From the NCBI GenBank assembly GCA_026008535.1, contig BRKX01000006.1, forward strand, positions 49,588,664-49,652,663: DNA of 64,000 bases, written 5' to 3'. A program made the translations under genes and the position numbers. Below the pieces are notes generated by a model. The model was given only the letters and a program-made list of their open reading frames with translations, was not told the origin of the DNA and made no database searches. Source of the DNA: Perilla frutescens (taxonomy: Eukaryota > Streptophyta > Magnoliopsida > Lamiales > Lamiaceae). Below, piece by piece: positions 24,893 through 36,075 of the stretch. The first letter of the stretch is position 1, and every line of letters starts with the position of its first letter.

Positions 24893-27800
24893 TGTAATAA
24901 CCCGAGACTTTCTCATAATTGTTATTTAGAAATATGAAATACCTGCTCGAAAATAGTCATATTAAGACCTAATGATAATCATATATTAAAATCCTATCTA
25001 AATAAATCAAAATTTATTTAAGACAAATATTATTATGTAGTAATTGTACTATTATAAATTGGTAGAAAATTAATTAAATTTATACAAGTATATTTTATTA
25101 GTGGTCGTAGGTGAATTTGTAATATCGAATTTTAATTTATTTGATAACACTTGATAGAATTAGTTGGACGTGATGAAATTTAAAGTTTTGCTCTAGTATC
25201 AAAAATAATTAGAGTTAATAGTTGAGTTTAGAAATTTATTTTTGAGTCTAGTTCATTCACATAAGGTTTACTTTTATATTTGATATTAATAATAATTTTT
25301 TTTTACTAATCCTAATGTTAATACAATTATGTGGTATTTAATAGTAATATAAAATCATGATAGTCAACATAAATTAATTCTGAATATATTTTGTTAATCT
25401 CTTCGAATCTCTATAAGTTGCACACGTATGTGTACATATTTGTCAACTCAGCAAATTAAGAGATACACTTGTTCAGCTCTTATTCTTTTTACCGATCGAT
25501 CAAGTAGCATAGAAGCTTATTTCCTTCGCTTCAGATAAAAAAAAAAAAAGAAAAACAGAACAGAACTAGAACTCCTAACTTCTCGCCTGGTAATCAAATT
25601 CCGCAGCAAACTCACTCCTTTTGGCAAGCTTCCTTTAGATTCAAATTTCTGTATTAGCTTCATAAATTATACACCCAAATAACTTCAGCAAAATTTCCCC
25701 AATTTTTAACCAAATCAAAGCCCATGAATTCATATTATTGTAATTCATCAACTCATTCTTCATAAAGCATCAATTCAACACCAAAATAGAACCACCCTCA
25801 ACTAGATATAACGATACCAATTCCAACATATCATATTCCAATCAAATATTTTCTAGCCAACACACATACATGGTTTTGTAAAAACAAAAATTATAAAATT
25901 TCAGATATATAATTTGATATTAGGAAATTAAATAGAAATAGAGAGGAAGAAGCTTGTCAAGATTGAACTGATTGGGGAGTCGAAGCAGGGGAAGGCGACG
26001 TCGGCTGGGCTCTGGTCTCGGCGACGTTTGTCTGAGTCGCATCTCGTCGTCGGGGCCGGCTGGTGTGTGTAGCAGAGGAGAGTGGTGTCGGGCTCGGGCT
26101 GTGTCGGGTTGAATATTGAGCGGGTCTAGGCTGCATCTGTGGTCGGAGCTACGTTGAACAGTCATCAGTTTTGCGTTGAACTCGAAATGGAGTCGACTCT
26201 TGGAAACACCGGTGAATCGCCGCTGCAATTAACGGAGTCGTGACTGAACTCGTCTGAACTCGAGCGGGCTGGTGGAAGAAGGGCGGCGATGGGTTCGACG
26301 GAATTGGGGAGAGTGAATGAGAGGGGAGATGAAATTAATTTGGGGATCTTCCAATTTGATCTCCATTTCTGTCGAGAGAGAGAGAGTAAGGAGAGAGGGA
26401 GAGTGAATGAGAGGGAAGATGAAATTAATTTGGGGATCTTGATTCTATTGATTCATGTGAGTTAGATAAAGGAGGGAGAGAGAGAGTTGACTTTTATTTT
26501 CAATTTAGTATTGTTTGTGGCATAACTTTAGAAAAAGGAAAAAGTGATCTTATAACAAATAGGTAAAATCTAATAAAGGATCAAACTTTTTTTAAAAAAA
26601 AAATTCGTATCTATATATATATATATATGTGCCTATTTTTATTTCTTTAAAGTTTGGATACTTGATTAATATTTAAATGTTTGATACTTAATAATAAATT
26701 ATTTAAATATTAATTTACCCAAAAGTTTGTTTAAATTTTCTATTAAACCGAGAATTCCTAAATTAGTTATTTAGGAACATAAATCTTTTATTTTTAGATA
26801 TATTAAAATTAGATTGTACTTTTACGTGATTAATTAGCTTTAATAACAAATTGATCAGTGTTTAATTTTGAAATACAATATTTACCAGCTATTTAGAAGA
26901 TAGTATCCAGAGTAATTATGTTACTTCAATTTTACGGAATAATAATTGTATAAGCATGCTACATGTACTCTATTTTCTATCATCTAACTTAGAAACGATA
27001 TCAGATTTATAGGAAACATAGAATTAATTAAAAATGAAGTTTAATATCAAGTTTAAAAAAAAAAAACAAACTAAACTTAGGAATTAAGTTTTGATAGAGG
27101 CTCTTTAGTTAAACTAAGCCAATGATCATTGTTGTAGGCCCAGAAGATATAATAGAACCTGAGCAGGATCAACCAAGAGTTGAAAGTTTATCTGTTATTC
27201 AGGTGGGTTATATTTTTTTCAAATTTATGTTCAGCTAATAAGCTCAAATGTTTATCAATTATGAAGCATGAATATTTGTATCAAAATGTTTTATCTCACT
27301 GTTCACGTTCGCCAGTATCCTACGAAAACATTGAGTGCTTAACTAGACTCGAGTTCGGATCCTTTAAGCTTTGGGACCGTATACACTATCCTTTATTAGA
27401 CAGCTGGGCTGGAGGACGTGTATATAAGTTAAGACATTGTAGGAAGGGACATCTGAGACAGAGTATGTAAGGTTAAAAGAAGCTTTGTATACATGGAATA
27501 CATTTTAGTTTTGAAACCTTTCCATTGTTATACTTATGTGGATACAATATTCATATTTATAAAATGATTATGAACTGTTTATCAAATTTGCCACTGGGTA
27601 CACTAGTACTCAGCCCAAATCTTTTCTAAATATTTTCAGGTTGAGAGACAGGCTGAAAGATGATGGAGCTGGGGCAAGGGCTGTGTTTTTGTTGATATAT
27701 GCTTGCTCTTTTTGCGTTGTTTAGAGTTCTTAGATACTATAAACAAAGAAGTACTTGTAAATATTTTGCTTAAGTTTAATAAAGATGCTCTACGCTTGTT

Positions 27801-28103
27801 CCGTTTACTCTGATATAATTTATTTTCAGTTGTTTGAATCATAATATGATTTGTGTTTGTTATTGAGATCTGTCCTTACAATTAATTGGCGGGATAAGTT
27901 CCCTTTGATGATTGATCATTGATTTAAGTTCCTTCTAAGACGCCTTAGAGCGTGGTTAAATTCCAGTTATAGAGGTTATGCTGCCCAAGTGTTTCGGGCA
28001 CTAACCCTATTTCTTTGTTTATTTTTATGCCACAACTCATCTTCTTTTTCCCTAGTAGCGCATCGGTCCCTTGTCACTACTTCTCCGGGATCGAGGCGTT
28101 ACA
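24893..28103 (+). mobile_element. Gypsy-type solo LTR nested in the Copia LTR
   Basis: A 3,211-bp insertion with ends TGTAATAACCCGAG and GATCGAGGCGTTACA, flanked by a perfect 5-bp target duplication, ACACA (24888-24892 and 28104-28108). TG...CA termini with TGTAA/TTACA and a 5-bp duplication are typical of plant Ty3/Gypsy LTRs. There is no internal region or coding domain, so this is a solo LTR left by recombination. Orientation is assumed from the TGTAATAACCC start. The short open frame at 25920-26228 is in GC-rich leader-like sequence and is not a gene. Confidence 0.85.
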
Positions 28104-28942
28104 ACACAAGCGATTTATAGAGGTTCGAAGTCTCAAACTTCTACGTCATCTCTTCCTTCCGCAGAAGGGCAACTTCACTATATAACTTGAGTTTCTTTAC
28201 AAATTACACAATGAAGGACAGTTGGCTAAACCTGGTAACTGCTCGCTACCTCAGCGGGTCGACGGCTCACACTTGAAGTCCCTAACTGCTCGCTAGGAAG
28301 GTAGGTGCTATTGTCGTCTTTACAAGGTTTTAGATCTCTTTCGATCTTCAAGAGGTGAGTCTTGAACAGGGGGTATCAACTGATGTGCTCCTTTAATTGA
28401 GCTGAGTAGTTGATCGTTGAATAGCTGGAACTGAGAAGGCTGCCCTGGCTGGATCGTCAACAGCTGGCTGGATATCTTGATTCTGTGAATTCTTCTTCTC
28501 AGTTGGACTCTCGCAGTTTCTATCAAAAGCTGAACTTGAGCTTGAGTGGGAGGGAGAAAGAAAAGCTCTTGCTTGTATATGCGAAAGTTGTGAAGGCGAT
28601 AAGTTCTTTGTATCGAGGATTTTCAAAGAGTATTTTAAACTCTGATTCACTCGTCTTTTATAGAGGAGTAATTTTGTGACCGTTGAGTTCCAATGTCCAT
28701 TGATCAGTGGCTCTGTTGGCTCATCAATGGCAGGTGGTCTTTAATGATCGCTTGGAGCTTTTGGTTGAAGTAGCCCTTACTCTGCCAATCGATCTTCATT
28801 AAATTCCAGAATCTTTGGTGAAGCATTTATTCCAAGATTCTCCGGTTTGAGTACTAAACTCCAGGGTTCATTGGCTTCAGCTTTCTTGGCAGTTTTGAGT
28901 TCCAGTTGGCAGTTCTGGATTAGTCAGCTCAGTTTAATTATC

Positions 28943-29252
28943 GCTCCAGCTGGCAGTTCCGGGCTTGTCAGCTGATTTGGTTGTTGCTCCAGTTGGCAGT
29001 TCTGGGCTTGTCAGCTGATTTGGCTGTTGCTCCAGTTGACAGTTCTGGGCTTGTCAGCTGATTTGGCTGTTGCTCCAGTTGGCAGTTCTGGGCTTGTCGG
29101 CTGATTTGGCTGTTGCTCCAGTTAGCAGTTCCGGGCTTGTCAGCTGATTTGGTTGTTACTCCAGTTGGCAGTTCCGGGCTTGTCAGCTGATTTGGTTGTT
29201 GCTCCAGTTGGCAGTTCTGGGCTTGTCAGCTGATTTGGCTGTTGCTCCAGTT
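28943..29252. repeat. 43-bp tandem repeat in the Copia LTR
   Basis: Seven units spaced exactly 43 bp apart (GCTCCAG at 28943, 28986, 29029, 29072, 29115, 29158 and 29201, with a further start at 29244). Each contains CAGTTGGCAGTT, GGGCTTGTCAGCTGATTTGG and GTTGCTCCAG. The copies differ by a few transitions. It lies in the U3 part of the LTR, about 350-650 bp from the element's outer end, where enhancer-like repeats are common. Confidence 0.92.
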
Positions 29253-30235
29253 GGATCATCAGTTGGATACTTCCAGTTCCAAGCTTAAACTGATGTCTTT
29301 ATCAGTTTCTTCAGTCTTCAGTCAATTCTTTTCTCCCTCAGCTCAACTGACTTGGATGTCAGTTTGTTTCGACTGGTTCAACTCCTCAGTTGAGTTGATT
29401 TTCGACTGGATGACGTGTCCTTCAGCTTGTAGACCATACTTCAGATCGGTTGACTTTGACTTTCCTTGAGTTCCTTTCTGATGCCCTGGATTGGTCAGCT
29501 CCGATCTACAACTTGAATTTTAGTCAGTTTTTCATAACTAATTTTGACATCTCATCAAAACCTTATCTAGGGGTTCCTTTATAGTTTTTCCTAACAAAAT
29601 TGACGCAAAAAAACATATCAAATTAAAGCTTTGTTCATACTCTTTTATTTAAGATGACAGAAGATCATGTTGAGATGAAAGTATAGATGAAAATTACAAA
29701 AGATAAATTTTTACGTATACCCACATTGTAAATGATCATGTTAGATTATAACAATTATTCATCAACATTATGATAATGTATGATAATGAAGTATTTTCCA
29801 TATGCTAACATAATGTATTCAATGTACTAACAAAGAATTATCATAATGCTAGCGTAACACTACAAAACATGGCATTTAGCAACGGGCTTTACCGATGGAT
29901 ACATTTTCATCGCCATTAGCGACAAACTAATGACTAAATATCCATCGCTAAACCTATCAGTCACAAAAAATGATGGGAATGCCCACGCCCAAACTTAACA
30001 ACGGATTGCCGATGAAATGTCCATCATTAGTCTTAACAACGGATGCTTTCTATTGTTAGTTTTTTTATTAATTCATTAAATATTTTGGAAAAAAAGTAAC
30101 GACAAAATCAGTCCATCGTTAACTTTATATTAATTAATTAAATAATCCAAAAAATAAATAACGACAGAACGTGTCTGTCGTTAAATATTTTTAATTTTTA
30201 ATTAATATATCGAAAAAAGTTAACGACGCAAGGTA

Positions 30236-30480
30236 CTCTCTCTCTCTCTCTACGTGTGTGTGCAATGTGTGTGCGTGCATTTCCCCTACTCCAACGACCC
30301 CCACCCCCAACAAACCCCCTCCCGGCGACCCTCCCCTCTCTCTCTGCAGTCTGCATGTGTGTGTGTGTGCGTGCACGTTCCCCCTCCTCCGGTGACCCCG
30401 CACCCCCGGCGACCCCTCTCTCCTCTCTCTCTCTCTCTCTCACCATGTGTGCGCGCGCGCTTGTGTATGTGTGTGTGTGT
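30236..30480. repeat. CT/GT microsatellites and C-rich low-complexity DNA
   Basis: (TC)n at 30236-30252, GT-rich runs at 30254-30280 and 30354-30372, (CT)n at 30418-30441 and (GT)n at 30464-30480, separated by C-rich sequence. Open frames on both strands here (30191-30525) are low-complexity artefacts. Confidence 0.85.
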
Positions 30481-31452
30481 TTGATTTTTTTTATGTTTAT
30501 TAATTTGTTGTTTATATTTAATTGAGTGTTAAGTTTTTTATGTTTAGATTTAATTGGGTGATAATTCTTTTTTGAATGAATTTTGGATATCGTTGTTCGT
30601 GTTGGTGTTGTATATTTAATTTGGTGATGTACATAAATGTTAGTAGATCTTATTAGTTAATTTGATGTTAGTGAATGTAGATTTGATTTGGTGATATCAA
30701 GGTTTGATGAAAATGTTATGTATTACTAGTCAATTTATGACTTTGATTACGAAACATGTAGTTTCTTGATTTTTGTTTCACCATATAGTTATAGGAAGTT
30801 GGTTTTATTATAATTAGAATGTTATTTAATTTTTTAAATTGTAATTGAAATATTGCTATATCCATAAATTTTGTTGATTTCTATCATGTTAATTTTGTCC
30901 AGTATGAATTTAATAAATATGTGTCTCATGATATCAATTTATTAAGTTGGTTGTTTGTTTTATGAATTTGAACAGGATGAGGGCCCCGTATCCCAATTTA
31001 TTAATTATTGGTGTTCTTGGTATTGATTAAGAGACTAGTGGAACATAGATTAGTTAGCGTACAGTCGAGAACTTGGGACTAGAATTTTCACATAGGTGTT
31101 GTCGAAATTTTAAAATTTTTTTAATTTTTTTATGAATTATTGATTGAATTGTTGGTATTGCTTTATTAATTAGATGAACGTAGATCAATTAGTGTAGAGT
31201 CGAGAACTTGGGACTAAGATTTTCACATAGGTACTGCCGAAATTTTGATTTTTTTAAAAAAATTTTTATCAATTATTGATTGAATTGTTGGTATTGATTG
31301 ATTAATTCGATGAACATAGATCAATTAGCGTAGAGTCGAGAACTTGAGACTAAAATTTTCACATAAGTGATGCCGAAATTTTGAAATATTTTATTTAATT
31401 TTTTCGAAACTCGTTTAATTAGATAAAATTTTGATCAGCTTCTCATCTAACA

Positions 31453-31770
31453 ATGAGCGCTAATCGTGATTGGATGTACAAACGATATGGGGCTAATGGG
31501 TATTTAAATCTGAATTTCCTGAATGGACTTGAAAGTTTAATCGAATTTACTGCTAGTCGATCTACGTTCATGGATAGAGACAAAATTAATTGTCTGTGTC
31601 GTATATGTGATGATATTCCTTTTCAAAATCAATACACAGTTCAGTTGCACATTAGGAAGTATGGGTTTGTGAAAAATTATCACATCTGAAGGTATCAAGG
31701 GAAACACCAGAGACTGTGACTACGGCTTCGGATTTTGGGCGGGGGGTTGTATCAAATGCGTACCGTACGA
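31453..31770 (+). pseudogene. CACTA transposase-associated domain (broken)
   Basis: ATG 31453 opens a 78-aa frame starting MSANRDWMYKR, with INCLCRICDD and LHIRKYGF-KNYHI. This matches the N-terminal transposase-associated domain of plant CACTA proteins (W-M-Y, Cys pairs, HL..GF..Y). The expected Trp after YHI is a TGA (31687-31689). After the stop and a frame change, remnant sequence (PETVTTASDFGRG, SNAYRTM) runs to a GT at about 31773 that could be a splice donor. No further transposase follows. Confidence 0.75.
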
Positions 31771-31899
31771 TGAGGTACCTGATAGCTGTGTGTTTTTACA
31801 AGTTTTGGATATGAATTGATGATGTTTATTATATGAAATAGTGTATTTTATATAGCTTTTGTGCTTATATTGTTATCATTTGGAGTTTTTGATGTGTTT

Positions 31900-33232
31900 G
31901 CTAGTTTTGCAGTAATGGTTGTGATTTCGTTGCATATTTGAAGCAAAACAGTTAAATACGAACAAGATGAGTTGAAGAGGGATTTAATTAGGTTCTTGGG
32001 CTTAATTAAATACTGAAATAAAGCCTAATGGACTCGATTAAATGATTAAAACCTGAAGAAATCTGAAGCCCAATATGAAATACACTTGGGTTAACCCAGA
32101 GAGGCTCGGCCAACCCGGCCCAATGCAAATTGTAAAGGCATGGGTTGACCCAACCTAACTTCACCTGGGTCGACCCTGTGCAAAAATAGGCCTCTGGGTC
32201 GACCCAGCCAACTTGGTTGACCCATGCGTGCGGGTCCGCGGGAATGTAATTTTTATATCAAATTTAAGGTTTTTAACCTAGATATAAAATCTCTCATTTT
32301 GATACATGAAGAGAGGACACCTCATACTACAATTTACACTTAGAATACACCAAGAAAGAGAAAAAGAAGACAGAGGTTTACCGTCTACTTAAGAGGAGTT
32401 GACAAGGTTGCTAGAGACGGAGTGCGACTGCAGAAGAGACAAGACCACTGGATTACTCTGTGTTTTTCAATTATTTTATCAATTCTGTCATGAACACTTA
32501 TAATCTTGTTTTGATTGTTTATTTAATTATGTCTAGCTAATTTTATAGCTAGTTTTAGGGATTGGATATTATGAATTTTATAATATGATTTAATTACTTT
32601 CTTCATGTTATCTCTCGGGGTTTGATTTTTATGCACTTATTTACATCTTATATAGATGCTTGATCACCATTTATGAATGCTAGTCATTAATTTGAAGTAC
32701 TAACCAGAGAAGAATTAGTGATGGAAAGATAGAAATAAGCTTATGTATGCTTGGAAGGACCGACCGTATAAACAAATATCACATAGGGTTGAATAAATCT
32801 TTGAGTGCTAGATTGTGAGTAATGACGTGTATGGCGAACTGACCGCAGTGAAGTGCATGCTCTTTATATATATGTTATGGTATGTGCCTTTAAAAGCAGT
32901 TTGATAATAAACTAGTGATTCTCCATCATTGATATATTAAAAACATAAGTCGGGTTGACAGAGTTAATAAATATTAATAATTGATATAATAATGCAGTTT
33001 CCCTAAAGCCTAGGTTTCATTTATTTGTCTTAGTCCAGCATTTTATTTCCTTACATTTATTTTATGATTATTTTATTTCATTTCTTTTACCTACTTAATT
33101 TATGTCTAGATATTAATTAAGTGCTTGTGTTTGAAAACCTAAAAGTAGCAATCCTTGTGGGATACGATATTTTTGCTCACCTAAGTATTACAATAACGCC
33201 ATGCGCTTGCGGTTCGATTATTTGTTAATAAA
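31900..33232 (+). repeat. LTR-like block inside the CACTA remnant
   Basis: 1.3 kb without coding potential. Near its end it has a string (AGCAATCCTTGTGGGATACG, then GCGCTTGCGGTTCG) that resembles the 3' end of many plant Gypsy (Tat/Ogre-like) LTRs. I could not define exact ends or a target duplication, so both borders are approximate. It separates the 5' and 3' exon remnants of the CACTA gene. Confidence 0.4.
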
Positions 33233-33245
33233 TAGCATGTCAGTG

Positions 33246-33589
33246 CATGTGGTGGATATGATCACCATATATTTAGACGCGCTCGGAAGCGTGAATAAGA
33301 AGAAACGCGTCTTCAATACTGGATCTCGATCATACCTCTCTAGTGGCGACAACAGCAACAGCAGTATCCGTTCATGAGCCACCTCGTAGTCCGTGTTTAC
33401 GGGGGGGCCTTCATTCAGCGTGTTGATAAGATACGGGCCCAGATCTGGGACGAGATCAGGTTCTAGATCCAGCAGCTGCAGTCGCAAATGGAGGCCCAGA
33501 TGCAAACTAGGATACAAGCCCAGTGGGCTCAGATGTATGCTCGATTCGGCCATCCCCACCCCCCACCTCCTTCGCCCTCTGATGACTAA
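33246..33589 (+). pseudogene. 3' exon remnant of a CACTA ORF
   Basis: Broken plus-strand frames: ALGSVNKKKRVFNTGSRS (near 33280), then after two stops a stretch ending QLQSQMEAQMQTRIQAQWAQ...MYARFGHPHPPPP at 33475-33585. The Gln/Met helix plus Pro-rich tail is the usual C-terminus of plant En/Spm-type proteins (Ptta family). The antisense frame at 33218-33559 is a shadow. Confidence 0.6.
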
Positions 33590-34330
33590 AATATTTGTAT
33601 TTGAATAATTACATTTTATTAGTGAATTTGTGATTGAATACTTTGTACTTTTATTATTAGTATTTGATTTATTTATATAATATTTAAATATGAATTAAAA
33701 AAACAACCTAGCAACGAACTAGCAACGGAAAAAAAATTCAGGGAGTTAATGATGGAACACAGTCCGTCGTTAAAAGATTCAATTTCTTAATGATGGGCCG
33801 CATTTTGTCATTAGTAGCAACGTAATATTTTGTCGCTAGTCCGTCGTTGGCCCATCGCCTCTTGGCCGACCAATTTAGCCGACAACGATGGACTCACTTA
33901 TGATTCATCACATCCAATTAATAGTTATTTCATCCAATTAGGTTTATTTCATTTAATTAAGTTTCTTCCATTCAATAGGGTTTTACTAAATCAAATCAGG
34001 TTTACAAATATTTTCTAGAATATATTTTTCGTTAAAAATATTAGAAAATTTTAATTAGCTTCACAATAATGTTCGCTAACATAATGATAATACTTCATTA
34101 GCGTGACGATCCTTTTATCAAACACTCTAAATTTTTTATAAAAATTATCGAATTACGTTAATGCCCCCGTCCAAAACTTTTCAAATATTACATAATTGTC
34201 ATTGACTTTTAAATAAAATGTGGACCTTTTATTTTTAGGAATTGTATGGTGTGAGATATGGTCCTAGTTCCTATTCTATGTTTAGTTTTATCCATAGCCA
34301 TAGGTAAATCATAGTGGGAATATATGGAAC

Positions 34331-36003
34331 TAGCCAGTCAAACTTTTAAAAGATTTATTTTAGCCAGTAACTTTTAAACATATTTTATTTGGCCAGAATT
34401 ACTATATTGCCCCTATATTTATTTTTAACCTATTTCAATTCCCCCCACCATTTAACCGCGCACGATTCACATTTTTCACATTTTGAAATGAGATTTTGGA
34501 AAAATCTCTCTCTCTTCTACATCTCATCTTCTTCAACACTAATGGAATCTGCAACACTGAAAATTCAAGTGAAGATTTCTCCAGTTTCAAGCCGTCGACC
34601 TCCGAAAATTCATTTGAAGATATCTCTCTCCAGATTTCTCCACCAACGAGCCGTCGACTTTGAAAATTCAAGCGAAGAAATAGAAAATCCTCCCCCGACA
34701 TGTGTATGTTTCAGATCTAATTATTAATAATATTGTTAGATTGTTAGGTGTTGTTCTTTTTTTTTTTAAGTTTGATTTGGGGAAAAATTTGATTCGAAGA
34801 ATATTGTTAGATTGTTAGGTGTTATTTGTTTTTTAAGTTTGAAGTTTGTTTTCTACACATAATAGACATGCTTTGACAATAAAAGTACCACTAATATAGT
34901 TGATGTTTGAAAATCTGGAAAAAATGAAGTATTTCTGCAACTTTCGAAAAATCTGGAAAAATGATGTTCTTAACTGCATGCGAGCCCTGCGCGCATGCCT
35001 TGTGCGCGCATGCTTGTGAGCGCAGTTAAGAAGAAAATCGCGCGCACCTGAGGCCAAATTATCAGTAGTTGTTCTACCGATGCACATAAATTATCAACTG
35101 ATGTTATGCCAATAGTCTGCCGATGTGTTCTGCCGATGTTTGCGCGCGCACGCTTACTTTGTGCGTGCATGCCTTATGCACGCATGCTTGTGGGCGCTCA
35201 CAAGAAGAAAATCACACGCACCTGAGGCCAAATTATCAACAGTTGTTTTGCCTATGCACAGAAATTATCAACAGTTGTTCTGCCGATGCACAGAAATTAT
35301 CAACCGATATCATACCGATAGTCTACCGATGTGTTCTGCCGATGTCTGCGTGCGCGCTTACTTTGTGCGCTCATGCCTTGTGCGCACATGCCTGTGGGCC
35401 CAGTTAAGAAGAAAATCACCTGCACCTGAGGCCAAATTATCAACAGTTGTTCTGCCGATGTACAGAAATTATCAACCGATGTCATGCCGATAGTCCGCCG
35501 ATAGTCTGCCGATGTGTTCTGACGATGTCTACGTGCGCGCATGTCTTGTGTGCGCCGGGTCTTGCGCGCACTTAAGAACAATTCAGCGCGCAGTTAAGAA
35601 CAAAATCACTTTTTTTTGTAAAAGTCGAACTTCAATGCTCACTGCACTAGCTCGACATGGACGAACTATGACGAGAACTATGGTCCAAGAAATGAAGATC
35701 AACGATGAAGATGAAGATCGACGATGAAGATAAAAATGAAAAGCAGATCTGAAGATAAAGATCGACCATGAAGATTGAAGATGAAGATGAAAAGCAAATC
35801 TGAAAAATGAAGATGAAGATCGACGATATTTTAATTCTCTTTCTGAAGATGAAAAACAGATCTAAAGATGAAGATGAAGATAAAAACAGATTTGATAATT
35901 TTTATTTTTTTTATGTCCAAAGGGCATTTTGGTCCAAAGTGGCTAAAAAATATGTTTAAAACTTACTGGCTAAAATAATTTTTTAAAAAGTTTAAATGGC
36001 TAA
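34331..36003. mobile_element. 1.7-kb element with ~75-bp terminal inverted repeats
   Basis: The left end, from TAGCCAGTCAAACTTTTAAA at 34331, matches the reverse complement of the right end (...GGCTAAAATAATTTTTTAAA..., 35938-36003) over about 75 bp, with roughly 80% identity by eye; both contain TATTTTAGCCAGTAA. Mutator-like non-autonomous elements often look like this. An AATCAT string is shared by both flanks but a clean target duplication is not visible. The interior holds tandem repeats and a GAAGAT-rich tract (35690-35880). Confidence 0.65.
34978..35590. repeat. ~174-204-bp GC-rich tandem repeat, just over three copies
   Basis: Units contain GCGCGCATGCCTTGTGCGCG, AAGAAGAAAATC and CACCTGAGGCCAAATTATCA (at 35045, 35219 and 35423), then shorter TGCCGATG/ATTATCAAC sub-repeats. 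Copy 4 is partial. The repeat is strikingly CpG-rich in an AT-rich neighbourhood. The frames open on both strands here follow the repeat and are not genes. Confidence 0.85.
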
Positions 36004-36075
36004 AAGAGTTTTTGCCTCTGAATCATATATATCGAAACAAAAGATGAAATAAGTTAGAGAAGATCTCGTATATAA

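Larger units (their letters stand above)
10159..29596 (-). mobile_element. Giant Ty1/Copia retrotransposon with three extra genes, minus strand
   Basis: Read on the minus strand the order is: 5' LTR (29596-24676), primer-binding site, gag-protease-integrase-RT-RNase H in one frame (24587-18900), three tandem extra genes (18077-10876), polypurine tract, and a 3' LTR stub (10394-10159). Integrase before RT defines Copia. The single gag-pol frame and additional ORFs after pol recall the Sirevirus branch, which often has an extra ORF there, but three tandem copies is not an arrangement I know. Total span is 19.4 kb, of which 3.2 kb is a nested solo LTR. LTR ends are TGTTAG...CCAACA on the element strand. 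The bases flanking the right end are AAATTG; the left flank cannot give a target duplication because the 3' LTR is truncated. Confidence 0.9.
24676..29596 (-). repeat. 5' LTR of the Copia element, split by a solo LTR
   Basis: Plus-strand ends are TGTTGG...CTAACA. Without the nested element (24893-28103) and its 5-bp duplication the LTR is about 1,705 bp. It includes a 43-bp tandem repeat at its U3 side, many AACTGA/TCAGTT words and an AACGGT motif near 28680. The parts on both sides of the insertion join smoothly at ACACA. Confidence 0.9.
29858..33890 (+). mobile_element. Degenerate CACTA (En/Spm) element, right end not found
   Basis: The left end starts CACTACAAAACATGG, a CACTA terminus. 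It is followed by short subterminal repeats of the AACGAC/AACAACGG/CCATCG type in both orientations (29880-30230), and the same words recur at 33710-33880 (GTCCGTCGTTA). Between them lie fragments of the first and last exons of a CACTA gene. The catalytic TNP2-type core is absent and an LTR-like block sits in the gap. I found no TTTTGTAGTG terminus in 33700-36000, so the right edge is truncated or diverged and is given as approximate. Confidence 0.75.

Noticed and set aside
25920..26228. 102-codon frame on the minus strand inside the solo LTR
   Set aside because: Lies in GC-richer leader-like LTR sequence, with Arg/Ser/Pro-rich composition and no motif.
28943..29252. CRISPR-like array
   Set aside because: Units are directly adjoining 43-bp copies without unique spacers in a plant LTR; an ordinary minisatellite.
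30191..30525. Open frames of 70-89 codons on both strands
   Set aside because: They translate CT/GT microsatellites and C-rich sequence.
31900..33232. A defined solo LTR with target duplication
   Set aside because: The right end looks LTR-like, but I tried several TG starts and found no matching 5-bp flanks, so only a tentative block is reported.
35123..35581. Long overlapping frames rich in Cys, Arg and His
   Set aside because: They follow the period of the GC-rich tandem repeat and are open on both strands.
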